64,000 nucleotides of DNA from Crocosphaera sp. UHCC 0190 (GCF_034932065.1 NZ_JAYGHP010000004.1:273812-337811), one strand, 5' to 3'; numbered from the stretch's first letter, positions 8,195 to 17,028 are shown. Program-made: numbers and translations. The notes: generated from the sequence alone by a model not told the origin.

Positions 8195-8728
8195 ACTACC
8201 CTATAGCCAAGTCCCTTCGCTCCAATTCAAAATTATTAAGTCACAATATCGGGGTTCATTGTCTAAATTAACACTATTTTGAGTAACTTTGGCAATCATT
8301 TATTCCAATTTTTTGTCCCTTTATTGGGGGGAAATATTAATTGTTGTAACCTAATCCAAAAACCAAACAACCGCCTCATTATACTGATAGCAGAAGCATT
8401 ATAAGTAAAATTGTTAGACTCGATTTTGGTAAGCAGTTCTCAAACTCAATAAGTTTAATAGGTTCAATCAATGGAGTGATGAAATTGCATCTGTTGAGCT
8501 AGGAGAATGTCCAGGTTTTTCCACTTAGCTCTAGCTACTTTATTCATGATGCAGGACAAGTTGATCGAGCATAAGCATTACATCAACAAGCACGGCGAAG
8601 ACTTGCCGGAAATCCGCAACTCGAAGTGAGAGAAAGGACGGAATGTCGAGGTTTGGAAAGAAAGGCAGGCAGATCCCAGTCATTCCATCTGAATATTAAG
8701 CCAATCACAATTACAACAGAAGAATATC
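8195..8728. other. Gene-poor spacer, degraded DNA
   Basis: This 534-bp stretch has no intact gene. Its only recognisable content is the phosphoketolase tail at 8546-8629. The first 350 bases are AT-rich with no structure I can name. The last 100 bases hold the promoter/leader of the HPF gene. The change from AT-rich to more GC-rich sequence near 8540 marks the likely edge of the acquired island. Confidence 0.5.
8546..8629 (+). pseudogene. Remnant of the 3' end of a phosphoketolase gene
   Basis: The frame reads MMQDKLIEHKHYINKHGED and then LPEIRNSK before a TGA. This matches the C-terminus of D-xylulose 5-phosphate/fructose 6-phosphate phosphoketolases, which typically end in DKLIEHK-x-YI-x-x-(H/Y)GxDMPEIRNWKW. 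Only the last 27 or so codons are left; upstream sequence in all frames shows no further match that I can see. The final Trp residues are also altered. I infer that a complete xfp gene once stood before the HPF gene and was deleted. Confidence 0.7.
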
Positions 8729-9079
8729 ATGCAAATCCAAATTAATACTGGACATAACATCGAAGGTCACGAAGCACTAGCCACTCAGGTTAGTGATGTA
8801 GTGGAAGATAGCCTAAGCCGATTCAGCGATCGCATCACTCAAGTTGATGTTCACCTGAGCGATGAGAACAGCGACAAGAGGGGCGGCGGTAATGATATGC
8901 GGTGCATGATAGAAGTCCGTCTCGCAGGACACCAACCCCTCGCGGTAACACATCAGGCAGCGACCTTAGACCAAGCTGTTGAGGAGGCTGCGGAGAAAGT
9001 AAGCCACTTGATTGAGCATACTATTGGGCGACTTGAGCATCAAGCGAGTCATCGGACTGACCCACCTCTGTCTAGCTGA
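8729..9079 (+). CDS. HPF/RaiA family ribosome-associated protein
   Basis: The 116-residue protein has the beta-alpha-beta-beta-beta-alpha pattern of the short hibernation-promoting factors: MQIQINTGHNIEGHEALATQ, then the helix VVEDSLSRFSDRITQVDVHL, a middle strand pair with CMIEVRLAGHQPLAV, and a final helix with DQAVEEAAEKVSHLIEHTIG. HPF/YfiA proteins sit in the 30S decoding groove and silence idle ribosomes. It lacks the long C-terminal dimerisation domain of long HPF. It is a different type from the usual cyanobacterial light-repressed LrtA. Local GC is high (35 of 60 bases at 8881-8940). It probably forms an operon with the baeRF gene that follows. Confidence 0.85.
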   Translation: MQIQINTGHNIEGHEALATQVSDVVEDSLSRFSDRITQVDVHLSDENSDKRGGGNDMRCMIEVRLAGHQPLAVTHQAATLDQAVEEAAEKVSHLIEHTIGRLEHQASHRTDPPLSS

Positions 9080-9113
9080 ATGAATAGTTAATAAATTTTC
9101 CCAGGAGTCAGAG

Positions 9114-9212
9114 ATGAATGTAGAAGACCTGAAAGGAAATAGATCGAAACCTGAGACAAGCTTGAGCAAAAAATTTACGAAAGAGGTACACCATGAACTT
9201 ATTAACGATTGA
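9114..9212 (+). CDS. Possible 32-residue leader/small protein overlapping baeRF start
   Basis: An ATG at 9114 with a good AGGAG site (9103-9107) opens a 32-codon frame, MNVEDLKGNRSKPETSLSKK and on to a TGA at 9210-9212. It overlaps the first 20 bases of the baeRF gene in another frame. The product is polar and I recognise no family. The good ribosome-binding site and the stop placed just past the next ATG suggest translational coupling, but it could be chance. Confidence 0.35.
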   Translation: MNVEDLKGNRSKPETSLSKKFTKEVHHELIND

Positions 9213-10344
9213 TGAATTAACCACTTTAACCACCGCATCAAACCCAACCTGTATCTCGATCTATGCGCCCATTGTGCGTTTAGGAGTTGAAACTCCGCAA
9301 AATCAGATTCGACTGAGTAATCTACTACGGCAAGTGGAAGAAAAATGGGTGGCACTGGGACTTCGGGGACAAGATATCAGAGATTTGCTTCAACCCATTT
9401 ATGATCTAGATAATGATGACTTCTGGCGACATCAAAGCAATGGATTGGCAATTTTTCTCTCTCCTAATTTTTTCCGTTATTACTGTTTGCCGATCACTTT
9501 TCCTGAATTAACAGTTATTGCCGATCGCTTTCACCTCAAACCACTACTGCAACTAATGTCGGGAGATGGGACGTTTTATGTTTTAGCCTTGAGTCAAAAG
9601 CAAATTCGCTTATTCCAAGGAACCCATTATCACCTTAATGAAATTGAGTTAACGGATGTACCGACCAATATGGCGGCCGCCTTGCAATACGATAATCCTG
9701 AAAAAAGCCTCCAATTACATACAGGTTCCTCTAAGGGGAGTAGTGGCGATCTCAGTGCCATTTTTCATGGTCAGGGAGGCGGAAACGAGGAACATAAAGA
9801 TGATTTATTGCGTTACTTGCGCGAAGTTAATAACGGTCTAGAGTCTTTCTTGAAAAACCAGCAAGCACCGCTAATTTTGGCAGGGGTTGATTATCTATTG
9901 CCTATTTATCATGAGGTAAACACCTATTCCCACTTGCTACCCTATGGTATCTCTGGTAATACAGAAACCTTGCCCCTAGAAGAACTGCATACCCAAGCAT
10001 GGGAAATTGTACAGCCCTATTTTGATCTCACCAAAAAATCAACAATCTCCCACTATCAGGAACTACAAGGCGGCGATCAAACCGCCAACACCATCGAAAA
10101 AGTTGTCCCAGCCGCCTATTTCGAGCGTGTTGAAACCTTGTTTATTCCGATTGGTGAAAACGTTTGGGGAGTATTCGATCCAGAGAAAAATTCCGTTCAG
10201 ATTCACCCTCAAAGGGAAGTTGGGGACGAAGATTTGCTCGATCTAGCTGCACTACATACCCTAACCAATGGGGGAACTGTTTACGCAGTAGCGCAGGAAG
10301 ATGTTCCTGAACATCAAGCGATCGCTGCTGTTTTGCGTTATTAA
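9193..10344 (+). CDS. baeRF family protein (bacterial eRF1/Pelota-related)
   Basis: The 383-residue protein matches the bacterial archaeo-eukaryotic release factor (baeRF) families, related to eRF1/Pelota. The N-terminal part starts LLTIDELTTLTTASNPTCIS. The middle domain has FYVLALSQKQIRLFQG near residue 128 and a Gly-rich loop HGQGGGNEEHKDDLLRYL near residue 191, at the place of the GGQ loop of eRF1. The C-terminal third ends in a release-factor domain 3-like region with GGTVYAVAQEDVPE. These proteins are thought to act on stalled or hibernating ribosomes. Its position directly after an HPF gene supports a ribosome role. Activity is inferred. Confidence 0.8.
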   Translation: MNLLTIDELTTLTTASNPTCISIYAPIVRLGVETPQNQIRLSNLLRQVEEKWVALGLRGQDIRDLLQPIYDLDNDDFWRHQSNGLAIFLSPNFFRYYCLPITFPELTVIADRFHLKPLLQLMSGDGTFYVLALSQKQIRLFQGTHYHLNEIELTDVPTNMAAALQYDNPEKSLQLHTGSSKGSSGDLSAIFHGQGGGNEEHKDDLLRYLREVNNGLESFLKNQQAPLILAGVDYLLPIYHEVNTYSHLLPYGISGNTETLPLEELHTQAWEIVQPYFDLTKKSTISHYQELQGGDQTANTIEKVVPAAYFERVETLFIPIGENVWGVFDPEKNSVQIHPQREVGDEDLLDLAALHTLTNGGTVYAVAQEDVPEHQAIAAVLRY

Positions 10345-10390
10345 AACTTAGATGTTTTATCCCCTCTTTCAAAGGAGACTAGGGGGGATA

Positions 10391-10556
10391 CAATACTGCT
10401 CGGTTAAACTGCAAAACATTCTAGAGATGGGGGGGTGTGGGAGGTGTGGGGAGCAATCTTGTAATAGTCAGGTTTTTATCTTCCCCTTCTTCCCCCCCTT
10501 CCCACCCTTCCCTATCCCTGCCTCAACCGACTTTTTTTGTTAACCGAGCAGTATTG
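10391..10556. mobile_element. Small MITE-like element with 17-bp terminal inverted repeats
   Basis: CAATACTGCTCGGTTAA at 10391-10407 is the exact reverse complement of 10540-10556. The 166-bp element between has no gene; its core is a purine-rich stretch (G-runs, about 10430-10455) and a pyrimidine-rich stretch (10480-10520), which could also pair partly. Flanking bases are similar (GGGGGATA left, GGCGGGATA right) but do not give a clear target duplication. It lies between the baeRF and DUF302 genes. The structure suggests a non-autonomous transposable element; no transposase in this window matches it. Confidence 0.65.
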
Positions 10557-10612
10557 AGGCGGGATAAAGTACCTTGTCGAGTAATCTTCGGGAATAGGAT
10601 TGAGGAGATTTC

Positions 10613-10996
10613 ATGTATTACATCGTTGAAACCAGGAAATCATTCAACCAAGCATCGACAGACCTTGAATTGGCGGTTATACATCATGGCTTTGGGGTTT
10701 TATGCGTCCATGACTTAGGAACGACACTTCGTGATAAAGGTATTGCCTTTGATGAGGAGTGCAAGATTTTTGAAGTTTGCAATCCGGGACAAGCTGCAAA
10801 GGTTTTGTCCACCGATATGCGCCTCAATATGGCGTTACCGTGTCGTATCTCAGTGTTTACGGAGAAAGGCAACACGAAGATCGGACTGATTAAGCCTGTG
10901 CAAATGCTTTTAGCTCTATCTCAGGATGTGGCATTAGCTCAAATTGCCAAAGAAGTTGAAGAAAAGACTATTCAGATGGTTGACGAGGCGAAATGA
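10613..10996 (+). CDS. DUF302 domain protein
   Basis: The 127-residue protein is a single DUF302 domain: it begins YYIVETRKSFNQASTDLELA, has HGFGVLCVHDLGTTLRDKG near residue 25, the conserved CKIFEVCNPGQAAKVL near residue 50, and LPCRISVFTEKGNTKIG near residue 75. DUF302 proteins are small cytoplasmic or periplasmic proteins of unknown function, found in acidophiles and anaerobes and often close to stress genes. The GAGGAG site 8 bases before the ATG fixes the start. No signal peptide is present. It belongs to the stress island and stands just before the proton-ATPase. Confidence 0.88.
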   Translation: MYYIVETRKSFNQASTDLELAVIHHGFGVLCVHDLGTTLRDKGIAFDEECKIFEVCNPGQAAKVLSTDMRLNMALPCRISVFTEKGNTKIGLIKPVQMLLALSQDVALAQIAKEVEEKTIQMVDEAK

Positions 10997-11103
10997 AGAC
11001 TCGCAGCCTTAATCATCGAAATTTGTACTGTGAAATTACAAACCATTACTCACGATGAATGATTAGCTAAAGCTTTGATAACTTAGATTTAAGGGGTCAT
11101 TCT

Positions 11104-13593
11104 ATGACTATAACTCTCGATCAAGAAAAGCTTTCCGAGCTATCCTTAGAAGACCTAAAAAAGAAGTTAGGTACATCTAATCAGGGATTAAGCAACACAG
11201 AAGCAATCCAACGACAATCTCAAGAAGGCTATAACGAGTTACCCGAAGAAACCGTTAGTCCAGTGATGCAGTTTCTCTCCCACTTTTGGGGGCCGATCGC
11301 CTGGATGATTGAAGCGGCGGTTGTTCTGTCTGCACTGGTGGGCGACTGGGTGGATTTTGGCATTATTTTGGCCCTGCTCATTGGGAATAGTGTGGTGGGG
11401 TTTTGGGAAGAATTTCAGGCAGGAAATGCGATCGCTGCTCTTAAGGCAAAACTCGCACTTAAAGCTAAGGTTAAACGAGATAATACTTGGACAACGATTC
11501 CATCTCGTGAACTGGTTTCTGGCGATCTGATTCGATTGCGTTTAGGAGATATTGTTCCGGCGGATGTGCGGTTTTTAGCAGGTGATCCTGTAAAGGTTGA
11601 CCAGTCGGCCTTGACGGGGGAATCCCTACCCGTAGAATGCAAGGTGGGAGGGGTTTTGTACTCTGGTTCTATCCTGAAACAAGGAGAACTTGATGGCATT
11701 GTCTATGCTACTGGGGTTCATACTTATATCGGCAAAACTGCCCATCTGGTACAGTCTGCCCATACTGTTAGTCATTTCCAACGTGCGGTCTTAAAAATCG
11801 GCGATTACCTGATTTTAATTGCGATGGTGCTGGTAGTCCTAGTGTTGATTGTGACGTTGTTTCGGGGTGATCCCTGGCTAACTACTCTGCGGTTTTTATT
11901 GGTGTTGACGGTGGCTTCTATTCCCGTCGCTATGCCTACAGTTTTATCGGTAACAATGGCTGTCGGGGCCCAAAAATTAGCGAAAAAAGATGCCATTGTT
12001 AGTCGTTTAGCCGCGATCGAAGAAATGGCAGGTATTGACATTCTTTGTTCCGATAAAACCGGAACTTTAACTCTGAATCAGTTAACATTAGGGGAGCCTT
12101 TTTGTCGGGAAAATACGACCCCAGAAGATGTTATTCTCAATGCCTCCCTTGCTTCTCGTGAAGAAAATGAAGACCCTATTGACCTAGCAATTCTTAAGGA
12201 ACTGAAACCTGCTCAACATTTGGATAATTATCGGATTGTCCATTTTCAGCCGTTTGATCCCGTCAGTAAACGCACAGAAGCCACCGTTGAAAACTCTAAT
12301 CGTGATCGCTTTAAGGTGAGCAAAGGTGCGCCTCAAGTTATTCTCAAACTTTCAAGTAATGTGGAGCAGGTACAGCCTCAAGTTGATCAGGCGATCGATG
12401 AATTTGCTCGACGGGGATTTCGCTCTCTGGGGGTTGCTCGTACTGATGCTCAGGGAAATTGGCAATTTTTGGGAATTTTGCCCTTATTTGACCCCCCCCG
12501 CAGCGATTCTCAATTGATGATTCGGGAGGTACGCAAACTAGGCATTAGCTTGAAAATGTTGACGGGAGATCAACAGGCGATCGCCAGCGAAACAGCCCAT
12601 CAACTCGGACTCAAAGGAGACATCCTCGATGCCAGTTTACTAGAAAAAGCGGCTCCCCACCAAGCCGGACAAGTTGCTGATAAGATCGAAGCCGCCGCAG
12701 GTTTTGCCCAAGTTTTCCCAGAACATAAATATCACATTGTAGAAGTCTTACAACAACGGGGGCATCTCGTGGGCATGGCTGGTGATGGGGTTAATGATGC
12801 TCCTGCCCTCAAAAAAGCTGATGCTGGTATTGCAGTTTCGGGGGCCACTGATGCCGCCCGTGCTGCTGCTGATATTGTCTTACTCACTCCTGGACTCAGT
12901 GTCATTGTGGAGGCAATACAAGAAAGTCGCCGCATCTTTCAGCGCATGAATAATTATGCCATTTACCGAATCACCGAAACGATTCGGATTTTGTTGTTTA
13001 TGACCCTTTCTATTCTGGTCTATAACTTCTATCCTGTGACGGCTATCATGATCGTGCTGTTGGCTTTATTGAATGATGGTGCGATTATCTCCATTGCCTA
13101 CGATAACACCCGTCCCGCCAATCGTCCCGAAACCTGGAATATGCCCATTGTTCTTGGACTAGCAACTATTCTGGGGGTAACTGGGTTAGCCAGTTCCTTT
13201 GGGATGTTGTATTTGGGGGAACGCTACTTTAACCTCGATCGCAGCATTCTGCAAACGCTGATTTACCTGAAGCTCTCCATCGCTGGACATCTCACCATCT
13301 TCGTAACACGCACTAAGGGGCCTTTCTGGTCGATTAAACCTGCCCGAATTTTGCTAATAGCTGTACTAGGAACGCAATTTTTAGCAACCCTGATCGCAGT
13401 ATATGGCATCTTTATGACTCCTCTCGGATGGGGTTTGGCTGGCTTTGCCTGGATTTATGCGTTGATCTGGTTTTTGATTGCAGACTGGGTGAAACAGCGT
13501 GCCTACGGTGTGTTTAATCATGCCAAACCTGTCTATGTAACCAAGGGTTTTAGAACCTTGACTCAATGGTTTTCTCATTTTCTTTTTAACTGA
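11104..13593 (+). CDS. P3A-type plasma-membrane proton-efflux ATPase
   Basis: This 829-residue P-type ATPase resembles the fungal/plant Pma1 proton pumps rather than metal or calcium pumps. An N-terminal cation-ATPase domain (residues 1-60) precedes the membrane helices starting at FWGPIAWMIEAAVVL. TGES (171-174), PVAMP (274-278, the ion-binding M4 kink) and the phosphorylated Asp of CSDKTGTLT (D317) are present, as are the hinge motif GDGVNDAPALK and six C-terminal helices. It has no metal-binding CxxC or CPx motif. It would export H+ at the cost of ATP. Bacterial members are found in acid-exposed and anaerobic organisms; cyanobacterial ones are known but uncommon. It lacks the long autoinhibitory C-tail of plant pumps. 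Confidence 0.92.
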   Translation: MTITLDQEKLSELSLEDLKKKLGTSNQGLSNTEAIQRQSQEGYNELPEETVSPVMQFLSHFWGPIAWMIEAAVVLSALVGDWVDFGIILALLIGNSVVGFWEEFQAGNAIAALKAKLALKAKVKRDNTWTTIPSRELVSGDLIRLRLGDIVPADVRFLAGDPVKVDQSALTGESLPVECKVGGVLYSGSILKQGELDGIVYATGVHTYIGKTAHLVQSAHTVSHFQRAVLKIGDYLILIAMVLVVLVLIVTLFRGDPWLTTLRFLLVLTVASIPVAMPTVLSVTMAVGAQKLAKKDAIVSRLAAIEEMAGIDILCSDKTGTLTLNQLTLGEPFCRENTTPEDVILNASLASREENEDPIDLAILKELKPAQHLDNYRIVHFQPFDPVSKRTEATVENSNRDRFKVSKGAPQVILKLSSNVEQVQPQVDQAIDEFARRGFRSLGVARTDAQGNWQFLGILPLFDPPRSDSQLMIREVRKLGISLKMLTGDQQAIASETAHQLGLKGDILDASLLEKAAPHQAGQVADKIEAAAGFAQVFPEHKYHIVEVLQQRGHLVGMAGDGVNDAPALKKADAGIAVSGATDAARAAADIVLLTPGLSVIVEAIQESRRIFQRMNNYAIYRITETIRILLFMTLSILVYNFYPVTAIMIVLLALLNDGAIISIAYDNTRPANRPETWNMPIVLGLATILGVTGLASSFGMLYLGERYFNLDRSILQTLIYLKLSIAGHLTIFVTRTKGPFWSIKPARILLIAVLGTQFLATLIAVYGIFMTPLGWGLAGFAWIYALIWFLIADWVKQRAYGVFNHAKPVYVTKGFRTLTQWFSHFLFN

Positions 13594-13663
13594 TCTGAAC
13601 TCAATGAGTGTACCAACTCAAAATCAAATATCTTACTTCAAAAATACATTTTTAACATGAACC

Positions 13664-14215
13664 ATGAACCGAAAAATCAAAATTATTTTTAATAGCTTGT
13701 TAGCAATAATTATCACCGTACTACTTGTGACTTGTGCATCACACCCGCCGTCGGTTGTGTCAAGTGGGACAAATACCTTTCAATCAAACGGTGAACGCAT
13801 TTATTTCACGGCCACGAGCGATCGCGGCACAAACATTACTTATACTTCGGGGCCGGATTTGGGCGGGTTCAGGGGGGATAATGGCTCATCAGGTGGCACA
13901 ATGGGGGGTTCATCAGGTGGCATGATGGGGGGTTCGTCAGGTGGCATGATGGGTCGTGGCTACCTGACTTGTGCTTCCTGTCATGGTCCCAATGGTCGTG
14001 GGGGTATACATACTATGATGGGAATGCAGACAATGAATGCACCCGACATACGCTGGTCAACATTGAAAGATGAATTCACCCCTGAGAAATTCCGCTTAGC
14101 AGTCACGCAAGGGCAAGATCCTGACGGAACACCATTAAATAATTATATGCCGCGTTGGAAAATTGGCAAAGACGATCTAGCTGATTTGATGGCTTACCTG
14201 AATACATTACCTTGA
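13664..14215 (+). CDS. Membrane-anchored c-type cytochrome with Met/Gly-rich linker
   Basis: The 183-residue protein has a hydrophobic leader ending LLVTCAS, which is a lipobox-like site near residue 24. The conserved ERIYFTATSDRG-TNITYTSGPD segment precedes a Gly/Ser/Met linker with three near-identical 8-residue repeats (SSGGxMGG). A CASCHGPNGRGG heme-binding motif (CxxCH near residue 105) and a Met in NNYMPRWKIG, a likely distal ligand, complete a single-heme cytochrome. It should be attached to the outer face of the membrane and transfer electrons. Partner is unknown. Its place after the H+-ATPase suggests a link to the same stress or redox response. Confidence 0.8.
   Translation: MNRKIKIIFNSLLAIIITVLLVTCASHPPSVVSSGTNTFQSNGERIYFTATSDRGTNITYTSGPDLGGFRGDNGSSGGTMGGSSGGMMGGSSGGMMGRGYLTCASCHGPNGRGGIHTMMGMQTMNAPDIRWSTLKDEFTPEKFRLAVTQGQDPDGTPLNNYMPRWKIGKDDLADLMAYLNTLP
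13886..13953 (+). repeat. 24-bp tandem repeat in the cytochrome gene
   Basis: Two full 24-bp units (13886-13909, 13910-13933) and a third of 20 bases differ at only a few positions. Each encodes SSGG(T/M)MGG. The repeat count is likely to vary between strains by slippage. Confidence 0.85.
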
Positions 14216-14264
14216 ATAGAAACAAGAATAAATTTACATAAACTTAGGATTAAGGAGTCAGAAA

Positions 14265-14627
14265 ATGCTGAATATACTCACTGATTTACCGGATCAAGTT
14301 TTAGCTTTTTCAGCAGTAGGAAATATAACTGCTGACGACTATGAAACACTTCTCATACCAATAGTCAAAGAAAAATTAAAAAAATACGGCAAAGTCCGTC
14401 TACTCTATCATCTTGGAACTGAATTTAACCATTTTTCTATGATGGCACTTTGGGATGATTTAAAATTTGGGTTAGCACATTGGAATGAGTGGGAAAAGAT
14501 TGCCGTGGTCACTGATTCAAGGTGGTTGCGCGGGATGATTCAAATTTTCCGGTGGCTGATTCCGGCCAGATTCAAATTGTTTCAGAATAAGGAACTAGAG
14601 CAAGCACGTCAATGGATATCTAAGTAA
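14265..14627 (+). CDS. SpoIIAA-like (STAS/DUF3478) family protein
   Basis: The 120-residue protein has the alternating strands and helices of the SpoIIAA-like family: VLAFSAVGNITADDYETLL, then KVRLLYHLGTEFNHFS, WEKIAVVTDSRWLRGMIQIF and the amphipathic end NKELEQARQWI. Family members are small soluble proteins of poorly defined function, often in stress operons and near membranes. The AAGGAG site before the ATG is strong. The gene closes the stress island and is followed by a hairpin facing the secF gene. Confidence 0.85.
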   Translation: MLNILTDLPDQVLAFSAVGNITADDYETLLIPIVKEKLKKYGKVRLLYHLGTEFNHFSMMALWDDLKFGLAHWNEWEKIAVVTDSRWLRGMIQIFRWLIPARFKLFQNKELEQARQWISK

Positions 14628-14628
14628 A

Positions 14629-14672
14629 AAAAACTCTATTAGATATTAATCAAATAGTCTGAGAAAGAGTTT
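14629..14672. terminator. Hairpin between convergent SpoIIAA-like gene and secF
   Basis: AAAACTCT and AGAGTTTT (14629-14636 and 14664-14671) pair across a 27-base loop with flanking A and T stretches, so it could end transcription from either side. Confidence 0.5.
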
Positions 14673-14675
14673 TCC

Positions 14676-15599
14676 TTAATTTTTTGCCAATTCCTGACGG
14701 TTACGCCACCAAGCGAGGAGGGTACTCGCAATAAAAATACTGGAATATGCTCCGGCAATAAACCCAATAATTAAGGCGAGGGCGAAATATTTTAGGGTTT
14801 CTCCCCCAAACAAGAAAATAGCAATTAGGGGTAAGATCGTGGTTAAGCTAGTATTAATAGAACGGGTTAAGGTTTCATTGACAGAAATATCAATCACCTG
14901 ATTAATAGAAAGATCCGGTGAACCTTCAAAATTCTCTCGAATGCGGTCATAAATTACTACGGTATCGTTAACAGAAAAGCCCACAATTGTCAATAAAGAA
15001 ACGAGAAATAAACTATCAATTTCTACCCCGCCTACTAATCCTAAAATAGCAAAAATACCCGCAGTCACTAAAACATCATGAAACAGGGCCACAATGGCAA
15101 AAAACGCATAATCAAACTTAAAACGGATACTAAGATAAACAATAATGCCAAAGAAAGACACTAATAAAGCTAAAATTCCCGACTCAAATAATTCTTTCCC
15201 AATGGTAGGGCCAACCGTATCAATTTGAATAGTTTCAGGATCAAACGGCCCAATTTTATCGTTTAATTCCTGTTGTAATTGAGTCCTTTGATCCACATCA
15301 AGAGTTTTGGTACGAATTGAAAGAATATTTCCTTCTAAGACTTGAATGGTACTTCCTGCCAAATCTTGGGCGACTAAAATATTTCTTACCTCTCCCGTAT
15401 CAATCGGTTGATCACAGGTTTTCTCAACAGCACAAGCTAACTGTAATTGTAGTCTGGTTCCCCCAATAAAGTCTAATCCTGGACGTAATGGGGCCTTAAA
15501 AGTTGAATAAGAAATCACCATACCAATGAGCCCAGCTAGGATGATCAAAGAAGAAATTGACCACCATAACCGTTCCCATTTAATGACATTTAATTGCAT
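14676..15599 (-). CDS. secF: Protein translocase subunit SecF
   Basis: SecF pairs with SecD as an RND-type, proton-driven helper that pulls exported proteins from SecYEG. The 307-residue protein has the first membrane helix, [16 protein letters not shown] near residue 38, the SecF signature [20 protein letters not shown] near residue 200, and TSLTTILPL before the last helices. Length is normal. It follows secD by 7 bases, in the same transcript, with pdhB upstream. Confidence 0.95.
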   Translation of the reverse strand: MQLNVIKWERLWWSISSLIILAGLIGMVISYSTFKAPLRPGLDFIGGTRLQLQLACAVEKTCDQPIDTGEVRNILVAQDLAGSTIQVLEGNILSIRTKTLDVDQRTQLQQELNDKIGPFDPETIQIDTVGPTIGKELFESGILALLVSFFGIIVYLSIRFKFDYAFFAIVALFHDVLVTAGIFAILGLVGGVEIDSLFLVSLLTIVGFSVNDTVVIYDRIRENFEGSPDLSINQVIDISVNETLTRSINTSLTTILPLIAIFLFGGETLKYFALALIIGFIAGAYSSIFIASTLLAWWRNRQELAKN

Positions 15600-15606
15600 A
15601 ATTGTT

Positions 15607-17013
15607 CTAAGATTTCGTGGGTAAATTAGGGCAAAATAGTTCAGGTTTTTTACGAACTGCTGGCAGTCCCAAAACCGTTATTAATAGTAAGGTACGACTA
15701 CAAGTTAAAGCAGTAAACATACTAACTAAAATACCGATCGCCAAGGTAAGAGCAAACCCTTTAACTAAGCCAGAGCCTAACCCAAATAAAGCAGCACAGG
15801 CGATCAAAGTAGTGATATTACTATCTAAAATACTAGAAAAGGCGCGATAAAATCCCGATTCTACCGAACTATAAAGAGTTTTACCAGCACGCAATTCTTC
15901 ACGGGTTCGCTCAAAAATCAAGACATTAGCATCCACTGCCATACCAATACTGAGAATAAATCCGGCAATACCAGGTAAAGTTAAAGTGACACCAATGAGA
16001 GAAAAACAGGCTAGGGTTAATAACGTATAAACCCCCAAAGCTAAATCAGCAAGTAAGCCAGGGAGACGATAATAAACCACCATAAAGATTAATACTAAAA
16101 TTAATCCGGCCACCCCTGCATAAATACTGCGTCGGATACTATCTTTACCTAAAGTAGCCCCAACGGTACGATTTTCAACAATTTCCACCGGAAAAGGTAA
16201 GGAACCGCCCTTTAATTGAACTGCCAATTCATTAGCGGTTTCTGTGGTAAAATTCCCCGTAATGACAGCACTTCCCCCGGTAATTCCCGTATTAGCAAAT
16301 TGGGCCCCAACCACAGGCGCACTAATTAAAATATCATCCAAAAAAATGCCAATACTGCGACCTGTTCCCGCAATATTTTTAGTCAGTGCAGCGAACTTTT
16401 TACCCCCATCACCGTCAAAATCAAGAATGACTTCCCATTCCGTGCCTTGGGACGGTCCATAACGAGCATTTTTCAAGTTTTTTCCCGTTAAATCAACAGA
16501 CTCAAATAAGTCTAAGATCGCTTTATTAGATATTTCTAAAGATTGGGTTAATTCCTCTGCCCTAGCAACATTTTCTGGGGTTTTCGTCGCCAATTTTAAG
16601 ACGGCTAATTCTGCTTCTTTTTGCCGTTTAATCGTATATTCAGCATTAAACTGCCCTTCTGTTCCCTGACGTTGTTGACGAAACTCTAATTGGGCCGTTC
16701 CCCCTAAAACCCGTTCTGCTTGTTGAGGGTCTGTTACTCCGGGTAACTGCACCACAATTTTATCCTGGCCAACGGTTTGAACAATAGGTTCGGCCACCCC
16801 TAACCCATTAACCCGATTTTCTAAGACACTCTTTTCTGCGGCCAAGTCTTCGGGACTAATATTGGGAACTTCTTTGGTGGGTTTAACTTGGATGGTTAAT
16901 TGGGCCCCACCCCTGAGATCTAATCCCAATTGTAAAGGCAGGGCGGCCAAAACGGCGATCGCACCAACTACGAGGGCAAGAATTAAACCGATCAGCAAAC
17001 GCTGTTTTTGCAT
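15607..17013 (-). CDS. secD: Protein translocase subunit SecD
   Basis: The 468-residue protein has an N-terminal membrane helix, [16 protein letters not shown] near residue 30, a periplasmic P1 region with long Gln-rich helices (residues 60-250), and the C-terminal six-helix core with [19 protein letters not shown] near residue 375. This is the normal cyanobacterial length. SecD contacts the emerging substrate and works with SecF. The start ATG has AAGGAC 8 bases upstream. In cyanobacteria the order pdhB-secD-secF is common; here the gap to pdhB is 15 bases. Confidence 0.95.
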   Translation of the reverse strand: MQKQRLLIGLILALVVGAIAVLAALPLQLGLDLRGGAQLTIQVKPTKEVPNISPEDLAAEKSVLENRVNGLGVAEPIVQTVGQDKIVVQLPGVTDPQQAERVLGGTAQLEFRQQRQGTEGQFNAEYTIKRQKEAELAVLKLATKTPENVARAEELTQSLEISNKAILDLFESVDLTGKNLKNARYGPSQGTEWEVILDFDGDGGKKFAALTKNIAGTGRSIGIFLDDILISAPVVGAQFANTGITGGSAVITGNFTTETANELAVQLKGGSLPFPVEIVENRTVGATLGKDSIRRSIYAGVAGLILVLIFMVVYYRLPGLLADLALGVYTLLTLACFSLIGVTLTLPGIAGFILSIGMAVDANVLIFERTREELRAGKTLYSSVESGFYRAFSSILDSNITTLIACAALFGLGSGLVKGFALTLAIGILVSMFTALTCSRTLLLITVLGLPAVRKKPELFCPNLPTKS

Positions 17014-17028
17014 GGTAAGTCCTTGATA

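Noticed and set aside
8966..9355. 129-residue minus-strand ORF across HPF and baeRF
   Set aside because: It is antisense to two genes with clear protein families; the frame is open by codon bias only.
11415..11699. 94-residue minus-strand ORF inside the H+-ATPase gene
   Set aside because: Shadow of conserved ATPase sequence that includes the TGES loop.
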